A stretch of DNA of 64,000 nt from Haloplanus aerogenes (GTDB lineage: Archaea; Halobacteriota; Halobacteria; Halobacteriales; Haloferacaceae). The position numbers and the translations under genes were made by a program. Shown here piece by piece: positions 17,276 through 24,763 of the stretch; the stretch's first letter is position 1; each line of letters starts with the position of its first letter. The stretch is taken from NCBI RefSeq assembly GCF_003856835.1, contig NZ_CP034145.1, positions 372,001 to 436,000 of the forward strand. Reading direction: 5' to 3'. The notes beneath the pieces are model-generated. The model had not been told where the DNA came from and ran no database searches. It saw only the letters and a program-made list of their open reading frames with translations.

Positions 17276-18069
17276 CCGAGCGGCTGGTAGACGGGGATCG
17301 GCGGGTGGGGGATGTGGATTCCGAGGAGCATCAGCCCGTGGGCCAGCGGCAGGTAGCCGAGGGCCACGAAGGCGACGCCGAGAGCCCGGTGGAGGTTCAC
17401 CCGACTCCCCGTTCCGAGTGACTGGAAGACGGTGCCGTAGGCGAGGAGCGTCGGGACGGTGCCGATGCCGAGGACGGCGAGCGACACCGCCCCGCGGATC
17501 GGCGAGCCGACGGCGAACGCGTAGAGGAAGGCGGGGTAGAGCAGTGGGCAGGGGAGGAATCCGTGGAGCGCGCCGAGCGCGATGATCCGGGGGCCGCCGA
17601 CCCACTCGTCGACGCGGGTCGTCACGGCGGCGTACACTCGCGAGAAGGCGTCACCGACGAACGGAATCCCGACGCCGTGACCGACGGTACCACGGAGGAG
17701 ATAGCCCGCGCCGGTGAACACGATGAAGCCGCCGGCGAGGATGCCCGTGACGCCCCGAACGTCGGTCGCGAGGGTGGCGACGGCGGCGACGTCGAAGAGT
17801 ACCGCCCCGAGCGCCCCCATGAGCGCTCCGATGGCGGCGTAACTGAGCGTTCGGCCGGCGTTGAACAGCAGGTGCTGGCGGACGTCGATGGGTCGAACAC
17901 GTTCGGCCCCGCTTCCAAGCCGGTCGGCGTACAGCGTCACGAGCGGACCACACATGCCGAGACAGTGCGCGCCGCCGAGGACGCCGATGGCGAGGAACAC
18001 GAGTAGCCCGGGATCGCTCGCTGCGGCGGTCGCAGCCGCCCCGGCGCCCGAACCGGAGAGCGGTATCAT
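17272..18069 (-). CDS. SafE/TauE-type membrane protein linked to oxidase copper assembly
   Basis: The 265-aa polytopic protein has about six helices. Two Cys-containing membrane motifs stand out: GGAHCLGMCGPL near residue 34 and LHGFLPCPLLYPAF near residue 170. These are hallmarks of the SafE/UreH-type branch (PF13386-like) that is commonly paired with FixI-type copper ATPases in cytochrome oxidase maturation. It overlaps the ATPase gene by 4 bp and follows the 59-aa small gene by 3 bp, forming a three-gene minus-strand unit. A role in copper handling is inferred from motif and context. Confidence 0.82.
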   Translation of the reverse strand: MIPLSGSGAGAAATAAASDPGLLVFLAIGVLGGAHCLGMCGPLVTLYADRLGSGAERVRPIDVRQHLLFNAGRTLSYAAIGALMGALGAVLFDVAAVATLATDVRGVTGILAGGFIVFTGAGYLLRGTVGHGVGIPFVGDAFSRVYAAVTTRVDEWVGGPRIIALGALHGFLPCPLLYPAFLYAFAVGSPIRGAVSLAVLGIGTVPTLLAYGTVFQSLGTGSRVNLHRALGVAFVALGYLPLAHGLMLLGIHIPHPPIPVYQPLG

Positions 18070-18072
18070 CGC

Positions 18073-18252
18073 TTACGCGGACGCGGCCTTGACGGTCGAC
18101 TCGCTGGGCAGGAACATCCCGTACACGCTCGCTGCGATGAGCACGACGTTGACCAGCGCCACCACCGCGATGAGCTCGATCGAGAACGCGTACACCGCGA
18201 CGGGAAGCAGTGCGAGCAACGCGACGATCGGTACTTGCCGGATGGAAACCAT
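18073..18252 (-). CDS. Small membrane protein of the ba3 oxidase locus, 59 aa
   Basis: The frame from ATG 18252 to TAA 18073 encodes a 59-aa protein with two helices (IVALLALLPVAVYAF and LIAVVALVNVVLIAASVYG) and a polar tail (LPSESTVKAASA). It is first in the minus-strand copper-ATPase unit, 174 bp from the divergent halocyanin gene. Short hydrophobic proteins in this place are often labelled cytochrome-ba3 oxidase subunits (Cba type) in haloarchaea; that label is from context and not from a motif. Confidence 0.65.
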   Translation of the reverse strand: MVSIRQVPIVALLALLPVAVYAFSIELIAVVALVNVVLIAASVYGMFLPSESTVKAASA

Positions 18253-18321
18253 ACCGATACTGTCGGGGAGTCTTCCTAATAACTGGCGCCGCCATTCCAG
18301 CGAATCGAAAATCGGTAGCTC

Positions 18322-18331
18322 GTATTATAAG
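18322..18331 (+). promoter_or_regulatory. TATA box of the ba3 oxidase operon
   Basis: GTATTATAAG is centred about 28 nt before the ATG of the 24-aa mini-ORF at 18355 and about 100 nt before the halocyanin start. Normal archaeal spacing puts the transcript start at or next to ATG 18355, so the mRNA would begin with the mini-ORF. Confidence 0.6.
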
Positions 18332-18354
18332 GACGAGGTGGCGAGGGGGAATGT

Positions 18355-18429
18355 ATGCTGGTAGACGACGGTAGCGAACGGCTCATCGTGACGTGGTACG
18401 GGAGCCACGTCGGGAGGCGACGGCGATGA
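18355..18429 (+). CDS. Leaderless 24-aa upstream mini-ORF coupled to the halocyanin gene
   Basis: ATG 18355 opens a 24-codon frame (begins MLVDDGSERL, ends GRRRR) whose stop TGA overlaps the halocyanin start as ATGA at 18426-18429. It lies at the expected transcription start. Two other mini-ORFs with the same arrangement occur at 24710 and 37797. It may serve to load ribosomes on a leaderless mRNA and deliver them to the main start. Chance cannot be excluded without ribosome profiling. Confidence 0.4.
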   Translation: MLVDDGSERLIVTWYGSHVGRRRR

Positions 18430-19775
18430 CACGGGACTCCGACGCCGGTGGAGCGCGGTCGCTCACCCGGCGCGCGGCGCTCCGGACGGCCGCGGGAACC
18501 GTGGCCGCTGGCATCGCCGCTGGTACTGCTAGTCCCGCCGCCGCGCAGGGCGGCGTCGACTACGGCGGCTGGTTCGGCGGCGGAACTGGCGGTGAGACAC
18601 AGAACTTCGACGGCACCGTCGATCGGACCGGTCAGGACTCGGTGACGGTCGAGGTCGGTGCCGAGGGCAACGGCGGCCCGTACGCCTTCGCGCCCGCCGC
18701 CGTCCGGGTCGATCCGGGCACGACGGTCACCTTCGAGTGGGTCTCCGACACTCACAACATCCTGATCGAGGAACAGCCGTCCGGCGCCGGCTGGGGCGGC
18801 GTCCAGAACATCGAGAACTCCGGGTTCTCCCACGAACACACCTTCGAGACCGAAGGAATCTACAAGTACTACTGCCAGCCTCACCTCGCGCTCGGGATGA
18901 AAGGCGCCATCGTCGTCGGTGGCGGCGGAAGTGGAGGCGGTGGCGGTGGCGGCGGTGGCGGGGGCGGGGGCGGCGGTGTCCCCGCCGAGTACGGCAACTG
19001 GTTCGGTAGCGAGACGGGTGCCGAGACGCAGAACTTCGACGGCACCGCCGACCAGACCGGGCAGGATTCGATTACCATCGACGTCGGTGCCGAAGGCAAC
19101 GGCGGTCCGTACGCCTTCGAACCGGCCGCCGTCCGGATCGATCCCGGGACGACGGTCACGTTCGAGTGGACGTCGGACACCCACAACATCCTGATCGAGG
19201 AACAGCCGTCCGACGCCGGCTGGAGCGGCCACGAGACGATCGAGAACAATGGTTTCACCTACGAACACACCTTCGAGACCGAAGGCGTCTACAAGTACTA
19301 CTGCCAGCCCCACCTCGCGCTCGGCATGAAAGGCGCCATCGTCGTCGGGTCGGCACCCTCCGGCGGTGGTGGCGGTGGTGGTGGCGACGGTGGTGGCGAA
19401 ACTCCCGCTCCCGGCGGTGAAGGCGGCGAGGGCGCCGGCGCGTCGCCCACCCTCTCGCTCGCCTTCCGCCTGATCGGCGGTGCCGTCGCGGCGGCACTCG
19501 CCCTCGTCCTCGGCGTCACTGCGTGGGTGTTCCTCAACTACGACCAGTTCACGACGGGCGGTGGAACGGCCGCCGAAGCCGCAGCGACCCCCGCCGAACG
19601 GACGCCGGAGGAGTCGGTGTTCGAGGCGGGCGTCGTCCGCGAACTCGGCCACGACGACTTCGACCCCTACGGGACAGCGACGCTCATCGTGATCTACGTC
19701 GCCATCATCTCCCTGATGTGGGTGTTCATGTACTTCGTCGAGTTCCTCGGCGGCGGACCGACGGTGATCGGCTAA
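18426..19775 (+). CDS. Tandem halocyanin-domain membrane protein of the ba3 oxidase
   Basis: The 449-aa protein has a Tat signal (LTRRAALRTAAGTVAAGIAA), two near-identical blue-copper domains (about residues 44-165 and 190-310), and two C-terminal helices (about 345-370 and 418-440). Each domain has the type 1 copper ligands: His in SDTHNILIEEQ, then Cys, His and Met in YYCQPHLALGMKG. The domains are joined by a long pure Gly/Ser linker, with a second Gly-rich linker before the membrane part. It should donate electrons to the CuA centre of the next gene product. The helical tail suggests it is a built-in oxidase subunit. ATG 18426 is chosen for the signal peptide and ATGA overlap. Confidence 0.88.
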   Translation: MTRDSDAGGARSLTRRAALRTAAGTVAAGIAAGTASPAAAQGGVDYGGWFGGGTGGETQNFDGTVDRTGQDSVTVEVGAEGNGGPYAFAPAAVRVDPGTTVTFEWVSDTHNILIEEQPSGAGWGGVQNIENSGFSHEHTFETEGIYKYYCQPHLALGMKGAIVVGGGGSGGGGGGGGGGGGGGGVPAEYGNWFGSETGAETQNFDGTADQTGQDSITIDVGAEGNGGPYAFEPAAVRIDPGTTVTFEWTSDTHNILIEEQPSDAGWSGHETIENNGFTYEHTFETEGVYKYYCQPHLALGMKGAIVVGSAPSGGGGGGGGDGGGETPAPGGEGGEGAGASPTLSLAFRLIGGAVAAALALVLGVTAWVFLNYDQFTTGGGTAAEAAATPAERTPEESVFEAGVVRELGHDDFDPYGTATLIVIYVAIISLMWVFMYFVEFLGGGPTVIG

Positions 19776-19790
19776 CAGGAGGTGTCAGGT

Positions 19791-20294
19791 ATGGAAATTC
19801 ATCGATTCGAGAAACTCTGGACTGCAGCAGCCTTGCTCCTCATCGTCGGGCTCATCGCGACGGTGACGTACGGTACGGTCGGCGCGGGCGTGAAGATGGT
19901 CGACGACTCCGGCGGCACGGTCGATGCCGGATCGCTCGGCGACACCGAATTCGGCGATCCGGGCGTGACCCAGGTGGGCGAGAACCAGTACGAGGTTCAC
20001 GTCGTCGCCCGCCAGTTCCTGTTCCAGCCGGGTACCACCTCGCCCATCCGCGTCCCGGCTAACTCCGAGGTGACCTTCTACATCACTAGCGCGGACGTGG
20101 TCCACGGCTTCGAGGTTGCGGGCACCAACATCAACGTCATGGTGATCCCCGGACAGGTCGCCGAGATCACGGTGCGGTTCGACGACCCCGGCCAGTACGG
20201 GATCGTCTGTCACGAGTACTGCGGCGCCGGCCACCACACCATGGCGGGCCAACTCGTGGTCGTCCCCGAGGACGAATACGAGGGAGGTAGCTAA
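19791..20294 (+). CDS. cbaB: ba3-type cytochrome oxidase subunit II (CuA)
   Basis: This 167-aa protein has one N-terminal helix and an exposed cupredoxin domain. The CuA ligands are visible: His in DVVHGFEV, then Cys-x3-Cys-x3-His-x2-Met in CHEYCGAGHHTM, with the conserved Glu. A strong Shine-Dalgarno (AGGAGGTG, 19777-19784) lies 7 nt before ATG 19791, so this start is preferred over GTG 19782. The single helix and short length fit ba3 enzymes. It accepts electrons from the halocyanin encoded 15 bp upstream. Confidence 0.9.
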   Translation: MEIHRFEKLWTAAALLLIVGLIATVTYGTVGAGVKMVDDSGGTVDAGSLGDTEFGDPGVTQVGENQYEVHVVARQFLFQPGTTSPIRVPANSEVTFYITSADVVHGFEVAGTNINVMVIPGQVAEITVRFDDPGQYGIVCHEYCGAGHHTMAGQLVVVPEDEYEGGS

Positions 20295-20295
20295 G

Positions 20296-21975
20296 ATGGC
20301 ATACGTCGACGATTTCCCGACCGACGCACGCATCGTTCGCTGGAATATGGCCGTCGCGTTCATCTCGCTCGGCATCGGTGGCCTGTTCGGCATGATTCAG
20401 GCGCTCCACCGCACGGGCATCTTCCGCGGGTTCGTGAGCTCCGCCGACTACTACACGGTGCTCACGGGCCACGGCGTTCTCCTCGCGCTCGTGTTCACGA
20501 CGTTCGCCCTCTCCGGGCTGTTCACGTGGGGCGTCACGCGGAGCCTCGACCGGCCGCTCCCGAGCCCCCGATTCACCATGGGCTGGTTCGCGCTGATGCT
20601 CCTCGGATCCATCATCGCGGCCGTCACCATCCTCGGTGGCCTCGTGCCGTCGATGCCGTTCAAGGCCGACGTGCTCTTCACGTTCTACGCGCCGATGCAG
20701 GCGCATCCGGCGTTCTACATCGGCCTCGTGTTCTTCGTCGTCGGCTCGTGGCTCGCCGGCGTCGACTGGTTCCGCGCGTACTGGGGCTGGCGGAAGGACA
20801 ACCCCGGCGAGCGCATCCCCCTGCAGACGTTCATGGTGCTGGTGACGATGCTGATGTGGTACATCTCGTCGATTGGCGTCGCGGTGGAGGTGCTCTTTTT
20901 CCTCCTGCCGTGGTCGCTCGGCCTGATCGAGGCGGTCGACCCGCTCCTGACGCGGACGCTGTTCTGGTACTTCGGCCACCCGGTCGTCTACTTCTGGCTC
21001 ATGCCGGCGTACTTCATCTGGTACACCGTGCTGCCGAAGCTCTCTGGTGGCCGGCTGTTCAGCGACCCGCTCGCCCGCGTCGTGTTCATCCTCTTCCTCC
21101 TGCTCTCGACGCCGGTCGGCTTCCACCACCAGTACGTCGACCCCGGCATCCCCGAGGGCTTCAAGTTCATCGCGATGACGAACACGATGTTCCTCCTCTT
21201 GCCCAGCCTGCTCACCGCCTTCACCGTCGTCGCCAGCATCGAACACGGCGGCAGACAGCGTGGCGGTGAGGGTCGACTCGGGTGGCTGCGGTCGCTCCCG
21301 TGGGACGAACCCGCCTTCGCTGGCTGTGTGCTCGCGGGGCTGATGTTCGCCGCCGGCGGCTTCTCCGGCATGATCAACGCCGGCATGAACATCAACTACC
21401 TCATCCACAACACGCTGTGGGTGCCGGGGCACTTCCACCTCACCGTCGGCACCGCGTCGGCGCTCACCTTCATGGCCGCCGGTTACTGGCTGTTCCCGCA
21501 GATCACGGGCAACCGCCTGCGCTTCCGCTCGCTCGCGACCATCCAGCCCTACGTCTGGTTCATCGGCATGACGCTCATGTCGAACGCGATGCACCGGGCC
21601 GGTCTGGCCGGCGTCCCGCGGCGGACTGCCGAACCCCAGTACGACGCCGTCTCGTTCCAGGGCGTCGTCGGCGGGATCAGCGAGATGCGCCTCCAGATCG
21701 CCATCGGTGGCACCATCCTCTTCATCGGATTGGTGCTCTACCTGATCGTCATCTTCGGGACGTGGTTCGGCGGCAGCGGCAACGACACCCTCCGGGTCAA
21801 CAGTTCGCTCCCGGCGCCGCTGTCCGGCCCCGAACACAGCCCGAAGATCCTCGACAATCTGAAGCTCTGGACGGCGGTCGCCATCGTGCTGATCGCGCTC
21901 GCGTACGGCCTGCCGCTGTGGGCGCTCGTCAGCGACGGCCTGCTGGCACCGGGCAGTCCGCCGATCCCGGTCTAA
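20296..21975 (+). CDS. cbaA: ba3-type cytochrome oxidase subunit I
   Basis: This 559-aa heme-copper oxidase catalytic subunit has about 13 helices. Ligands seen are the low-spin heme His in VLTGHGVLLALVF, the CuB His with cross-linked Tyr in WYFGHPVVYFWL, the His pair in FHHQYVDPG, and the two heme His in PGHFHLTVG. The E of the K-channel HPEVY motif found in the second oxidase here is Val (HPVVY), as in B-type (ba3) enzymes. It reduces O2 to water and pumps protons, with high O2 affinity expected for this class. It starts 2 bp after subunit II. Confidence 0.92.
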   Translation: MAYVDDFPTDARIVRWNMAVAFISLGIGGLFGMIQALHRTGIFRGFVSSADYYTVLTGHGVLLALVFTTFALSGLFTWGVTRSLDRPLPSPRFTMGWFALMLLGSIIAAVTILGGLVPSMPFKADVLFTFYAPMQAHPAFYIGLVFFVVGSWLAGVDWFRAYWGWRKDNPGERIPLQTFMVLVTMLMWYISSIGVAVEVLFFLLPWSLGLIEAVDPLLTRTLFWYFGHPVVYFWLMPAYFIWYTVLPKLSGGRLFSDPLARVVFILFLLLSTPVGFHHQYVDPGIPEGFKFIAMTNTMFLLLPSLLTAFTVVASIEHGGRQRGGEGRLGWLRSLPWDEPAFAGCVLAGLMFAAGGFSGMINAGMNINYLIHNTLWVPGHFHLTVGTASALTFMAAGYWLFPQITGNRLRFRSLATIQPYVWFIGMTLMSNAMHRAGLAGVPRRTAEPQYDAVSFQGVVGGISEMRLQIAIGGTILFIGLVLYLIVIFGTWFGGSGNDTLRVNSSLPAPLSGPEHSPKILDNLKLWTAVAIVLIALAYGLPLWALVSDGLLAPGSPPIPV

Positions 21976-21999
21976 CGTTCGAACTCTCCCCTTCCATCC

Positions 22000-22668
22000 G
22001 TGACCGACTCACCCGACGATTCGTCAGACGCGACCGAGACGCCCAGCGACGGCGACATCGACACGCCCGGCGGCATCTCGAAACGGACGCTGATCCGTTT
22101 GCTCGTCGGCTTCGGCATCGGCATCCCGCTCCTCGTCGAGGGGCTCACGTTCTTGGGACTGCTCGAAGAACAGTTCGGCGGTGGCGACGAGGACTCCGAA
22201 CGTACCGCGACCGCCACGGACGTGGCCGAGTCGGGCGTGGCCGTGGGTGACGACCTCCTCCCGGAGACCGATCGTTCGGAGACGCTCGTCTCGGCTGTCC
22301 TGCGGGAGGTCGACGGGGACCGCTGGCCGCTCTCTCTCACTGTCGAGGTGGAGAACACCGGCGACACGGATTACGAGTTCCAGTTGCTCGCCGTCCACCT
22401 CGACGACGGGCGCTCGGTCAGCGGCCGGACGACGACCGACCGACTGGCGCCCGGCGAGCGTCGCGTCATCTCGGCCGAGTGGTCGATCCCCGCAGGATCG
22501 ACGCCGCGGGCCGTCGACGCCGTCGCCCTCGTCTACCCCGACAGCGAGGCGTCGGAGACGCCTCGTGAAACCGGGGGCAACCGGACGCAGTCCGGTGACG
22601 GCGACGGCTCCGTGGAGACGATCGAGCGCCGCGTCGATCTGGCGAAGATTCCCGTTCGCGGCGGCTGA
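22000..22668 (+). CDS. Membrane-anchored protein at the end of the ba3 operon
   Basis: This 222-aa protein starts at GTG 22000, 24 bp after subunit I. A polar acidic N-terminus precedes one hydrophobic segment (LIRLLVGFGIGIPLLVEGLTFLGLL, about residues 31-55). An exposed beta-rich domain follows (SLTVEVENTGDTDYEFQ), ending in a polar tail. It has no redox motif. Co-localisation suggests an accessory or assembly role for the oxidase; the family is not recognised. Its stop is directly abutted by the convergent next gene (22668/22669). Confidence 0.7.
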   Translation: MTDSPDDSSDATETPSDGDIDTPGGISKRTLIRLLVGFGIGIPLLVEGLTFLGLLEEQFGGGDEDSERTATATDVAESGVAVGDDLLPETDRSETLVSAVLREVDGDRWPLSLTVEVENTGDTDYEFQLLAVHLDDGRSVSGRTTTDRLAPGERRVISAEWSIPAGSTPRAVDAVALVYPDSEASETPRETGGNRTQSGDGDGSVETIERRVDLAKIPVRGG

Positions 22669-23307
22669 TCACCGCTCGTTTTCGGCGTCCCCGAAGGCCG
22701 TCGGCTTCCATCGCAGGGTGCCACGGATCGGCTCCCACTCGCCACGTTCCTGTAACCGATACCGGGCGAAGGGCGCGTTTCTGACGAGTTCGAGTTCGGC
22801 CAGCCTGATCTGGATATCCCAGCGCAAGTCCTCCCACGCGCGCTGTTTTCGTCCCTCTTCGACGGCGCCCTCCGTCGGTTCGAAGTGGATGTACTCGTTG
22901 CCGTCTTCGAACCCCTGTACCTCGCCACGCTGGAGGCGTAGCCACCGCTCGTACGTGTCGAACGGCACCGTCTCGGTCGGATCGGCCTCCCGCGTAAACA
23001 GCGACTTGAACCGCATGTCCGGCTCCGCGCCGCCCCATCGGTAGCCCCGAGCGGTCAGCTTGACCGTCCCCGCGCGGTCCACCGTGCAGTTGAACTGGAT
23101 ACGTGCGTAGTCGTCCCGCTCCGGGCCGTCCGCGCCCTCCGCCATCGGCGTCAGATAGGCTCCGTCGGTGTACTGGATCGGGGGCCGGGCCGCAACCGCC
23201 CGCTCGATGACGGACGATGCGGGCGACGGCGCGGCCGCCATCGAGTCGTCGTCGACGCCACCCCACGCGCCGGCCGCCGTCTCTTTCGGGTCGACCCAGA
23301 CTTTCAT
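22669..23307 (-). CDS. Conserved-looking soluble protein of unknown function, 212 aa
   Basis: The product is acidic with normal haloarchaeal composition, no signal peptide and no membrane helix. It begins MKVWVDPKETAAGAWGG. Distinctive segments are DDYARIQFNCTVDRAGTVKL, EYIHFEPTEGAVEEG and a WEDLRWDIQIRLAELEL helix. I recognise no family and no catalytic residues. It converges on the ba3 operon and is followed upstream by the membrane glycoprotein-like gene on the same strand, 104 bp away. Confidence 0.6.
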   Translation of the reverse strand: MKVWVDPKETAAGAWGGVDDDSMAAAPSPASSVIERAVAARPPIQYTDGAYLTPMAEGADGPERDDYARIQFNCTVDRAGTVKLTARGYRWGGAEPDMRFKSLFTREADPTETVPFDTYERWLRLQRGEVQGFEDGNEYIHFEPTEGAVEEGRKQRAWEDLRWDIQIRLAELELVRNAPFARYRLQERGEWEPIRGTLRWKPTAFGDAENER

Positions 23308-23411
23308 CCCTCACAGTACTCGATCCGGCGAAAAAACGCTTCCGGGCATTCTCTCGGGGCGCTCGGCAGCAGCGTGTCCCGATCCGTCGTCGAAAACCGC
23401 CCGACGCTCGC

Positions 23412-24275
23412 TCAGTACCGCGAGGGCATGTACGCCATGCCGAGCAGCATGATGGCCGTGGCGAAACTCACGATGGAGACGCCCCAGAGGCCGTTGACGT
23501 GGTCGTGGTACGTGTCGATCTCCTCGGTCTGTTCCTGGTAGACGCCGTAGTCGCTCTCGAGGACGAGCGTGCTGTTGTCGGGGAAGTACGCGAAGTACTG
23601 CTGGCCGTTCACGGTGACGTTCGCTTCGTTACCCACGTCGACCGTGTTGGTCTTCGGGGCCGTCCACGCGAGGGTCGCGCCGTCGGTCGTCACGTCGGCG
23701 ACGGTCGTCGTGTTCCCTTGGAACTGGAGACTCTCGCCTTCCTGATACTGTGTCGAGGCCGGCGTCGGGAAGTATTCGCTCGCCGGCGTCAGCGTCCGAC
23801 TGCCGTTCGACTCGCGGACGACGTACTCCGTGCCGTTCAGCGTGACCGTCTCGTCGTTGACGGCCGGATCGTCCTGGAGGATGGCGGTCCGGTTGATCTC
23901 CTCGACCAGCCGGAACGACGAGGGATCGTCGCCCTCGCCGACCATGACGCGGTACGTCTCGTCTTGATACGTGACGGTACTGTTGTGATCCCACGTCTGC
24001 GTGTAGCGGGCGGAGTCGTTGGTCCACGTGAGCTGTCCGGACCGCGTGACGGTCGCGCCGCCACCGTGCCCCCCACCACCGCTGGACACTTCGGCCGAAA
24101 TCGCCGAGACCGTGTACTGCCGATTCTCGACCGAGAACTGGTCGCCTTCGGAGAGCCTGTGATCCGGATTCTCGAATCCGACCGTCGGCGCAGTGGCCGT
24201 CGCGATCACCGAGTACGACGCCGCGCCGAGCACGATGAAGAACGCGACGTAGATGGCCGCAGCGCGTCGTTGCAT
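23412..24275 (-). CDS. Surface membrane protein with two terminal helices, 287 aa
   Basis: The architecture is an N-terminal helix (AAIYVAFFIVLGAASYSVIA), about 235 residues of exposed beta-rich sequence with many N-glycosylation sequons (NDS, NHS, NRT, NGT, NGS, NTT, NVT, NST), and a C-terminal helix (GLWGVSIVSFATAIMLLGMAY). A CGTTATACG element lies about 29 nt before ATG 24275, supporting a leaderless start. It resembles conserved haloarchaeal membrane proteins often near oxidase genes, but no enzymatic motif is visible. Confidence 0.65.
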   Translation of the reverse strand: MQRRAAAIYVAFFIVLGAASYSVIATATAPTVGFENPDHRLSEGDQFSVENRQYTVSAISAEVSSGGGGHGGGATVTRSGQLTWTNDSARYTQTWDHNSTVTYQDETYRVMVGEGDDPSSFRLVEEINRTAILQDDPAVNDETVTLNGTEYVVRESNGSRTLTPASEYFPTPASTQYQEGESLQFQGNTTTVADVTTDGATLAWTAPKTNTVDVGNEANVTVNGQQYFAYFPDNSTLVLESDYGVYQEQTEEIDTYHDHVNGLWGVSIVSFATAIMLLGMAYMPSRY

Positions 24276-24329
24276 AGGTCGAACCTAGTCCACCCGGCGT
24301 ATAACGATTACTAACTGGCGGCGACGGTG

Positions 24330-24557
24330 CTACTCGTCCAGTGCCTTGACGAGTTGGAGCGCCTGCCGGAGATGGAAACGGGTCTGTTCCGTGTCGGCGG
24401 TGTCGAGCGCGACCGTCAACTGGCGTTCGAGCGCCTCGCTGGTCGTGGCGAGATTCGGTACGGTGTCTGTGTCGGCCCCGTCTCCCCCTCGGTCCGATCT
24501 CGATTCGGATCGCATACACCCTCGTTCAGCCCCATCACTCATAGGTATCGGGAGCAT
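24330..24557 (-). CDS. Small hypothetical protein, 75 aa
   Basis: This short acidic protein has a disordered N-terminus and a helical C-terminus (SEALERQLTVALDTADTEQT, then a FHLRQALQLVKALDE end). Three in-frame ATGs near the 5' end (24557, 24542, 24515) leave the start uncertain; the helical conserved-looking part is in all three. It probably forms a helical bundle or dimer. No family is recognised. Confidence 0.5.
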   Translation of the reverse strand: MLPIPMSDGAERGCMRSESRSDRGGDGADTDTVPNLATTSEALERQLTVALDTADTEQTRFHLRQALQLVKALDE

Positions 24558-24618
24558 ACCGTGGGGTCAGCCCCGATTTGAATCCCAAATAGCGAGCGAT
24601 ACGAAACCGGCGATATCG

Positions 24619-24629
24619 TGTCAGAGAAC
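24619..24629 (+). promoter_or_regulatory. TGTCAGAGAAC motif, copy A
   Basis: This is one of three exact copies of an 11-bp sequence in the window (others at 37234-37244 and 37751-37761), all in promoter-type intergenic DNA. Here it lies in the 202-bp gap upstream of the sugar dehydrogenase, 46 bp before a TATA-like AAACTATCTA (24675-24684). It may be a regulator-binding site. Confidence 0.35.
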
Positions 24630-24709
24630 CGGTTGAAACCTGCGAAATGTCTCCATACTGCCGGACCTCCACCCAAACTATCTACTTCCCCTGCTCCTTA
24701 CCGCGGGGC

Positions 24710-24763
24710 ATGACACGGTCGGTACTGACTCACCACGGCTTGCGGCGACTCGCACGCGGATGA
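24710..24763 (+). CDS. Leaderless 17-aa upstream mini-ORF coupled to the sugar dehydrogenase gene
   Basis: ATG 24710 opens MTRSVLTHHGLRRLARG and ends in TGA 24761-24763, overlapping the next start as ATGA. A TATA-like element is centred about 30 nt upstream of ATG 24710, so the transcript probably begins at the mini-ORF. This matches the layouts at 18355 and 37797. It is not an extension of the downstream protein, because it is in another frame and the Tat signal lies in the main ORF. Confidence 0.4.
   Translation: MTRSVLTHHGLRRLARG

Noticed and set aside
14378-17290. Plus-strand open frame of 970 codons across the copper ATPase
   Set aside because: The composition is Arg/Gly-rich and basic; the minus-strand ATPase has all catalytic motifs, so this is a shadow.
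18910-18990. Gly-codon repeat as a possible CRISPR or microsatellite locus
   Set aside because: It is an in-frame Gly/Ser linker between two halocyanin domains, with no repeat-spacer pattern.
20167-21837. Minus-strand open frame opposite the ba3 subunit I
   Set aside because: The product is Glu/Arg/His-rich low-complexity text; the plus strand encodes a clear oxidase subunit.
24565-24590. tRNA-like T-arm (GATTTGAATCCC)
   Set aside because: The surrounding bases cannot be folded into acceptor, D or anticodon arms on either strand; it is probably chance.
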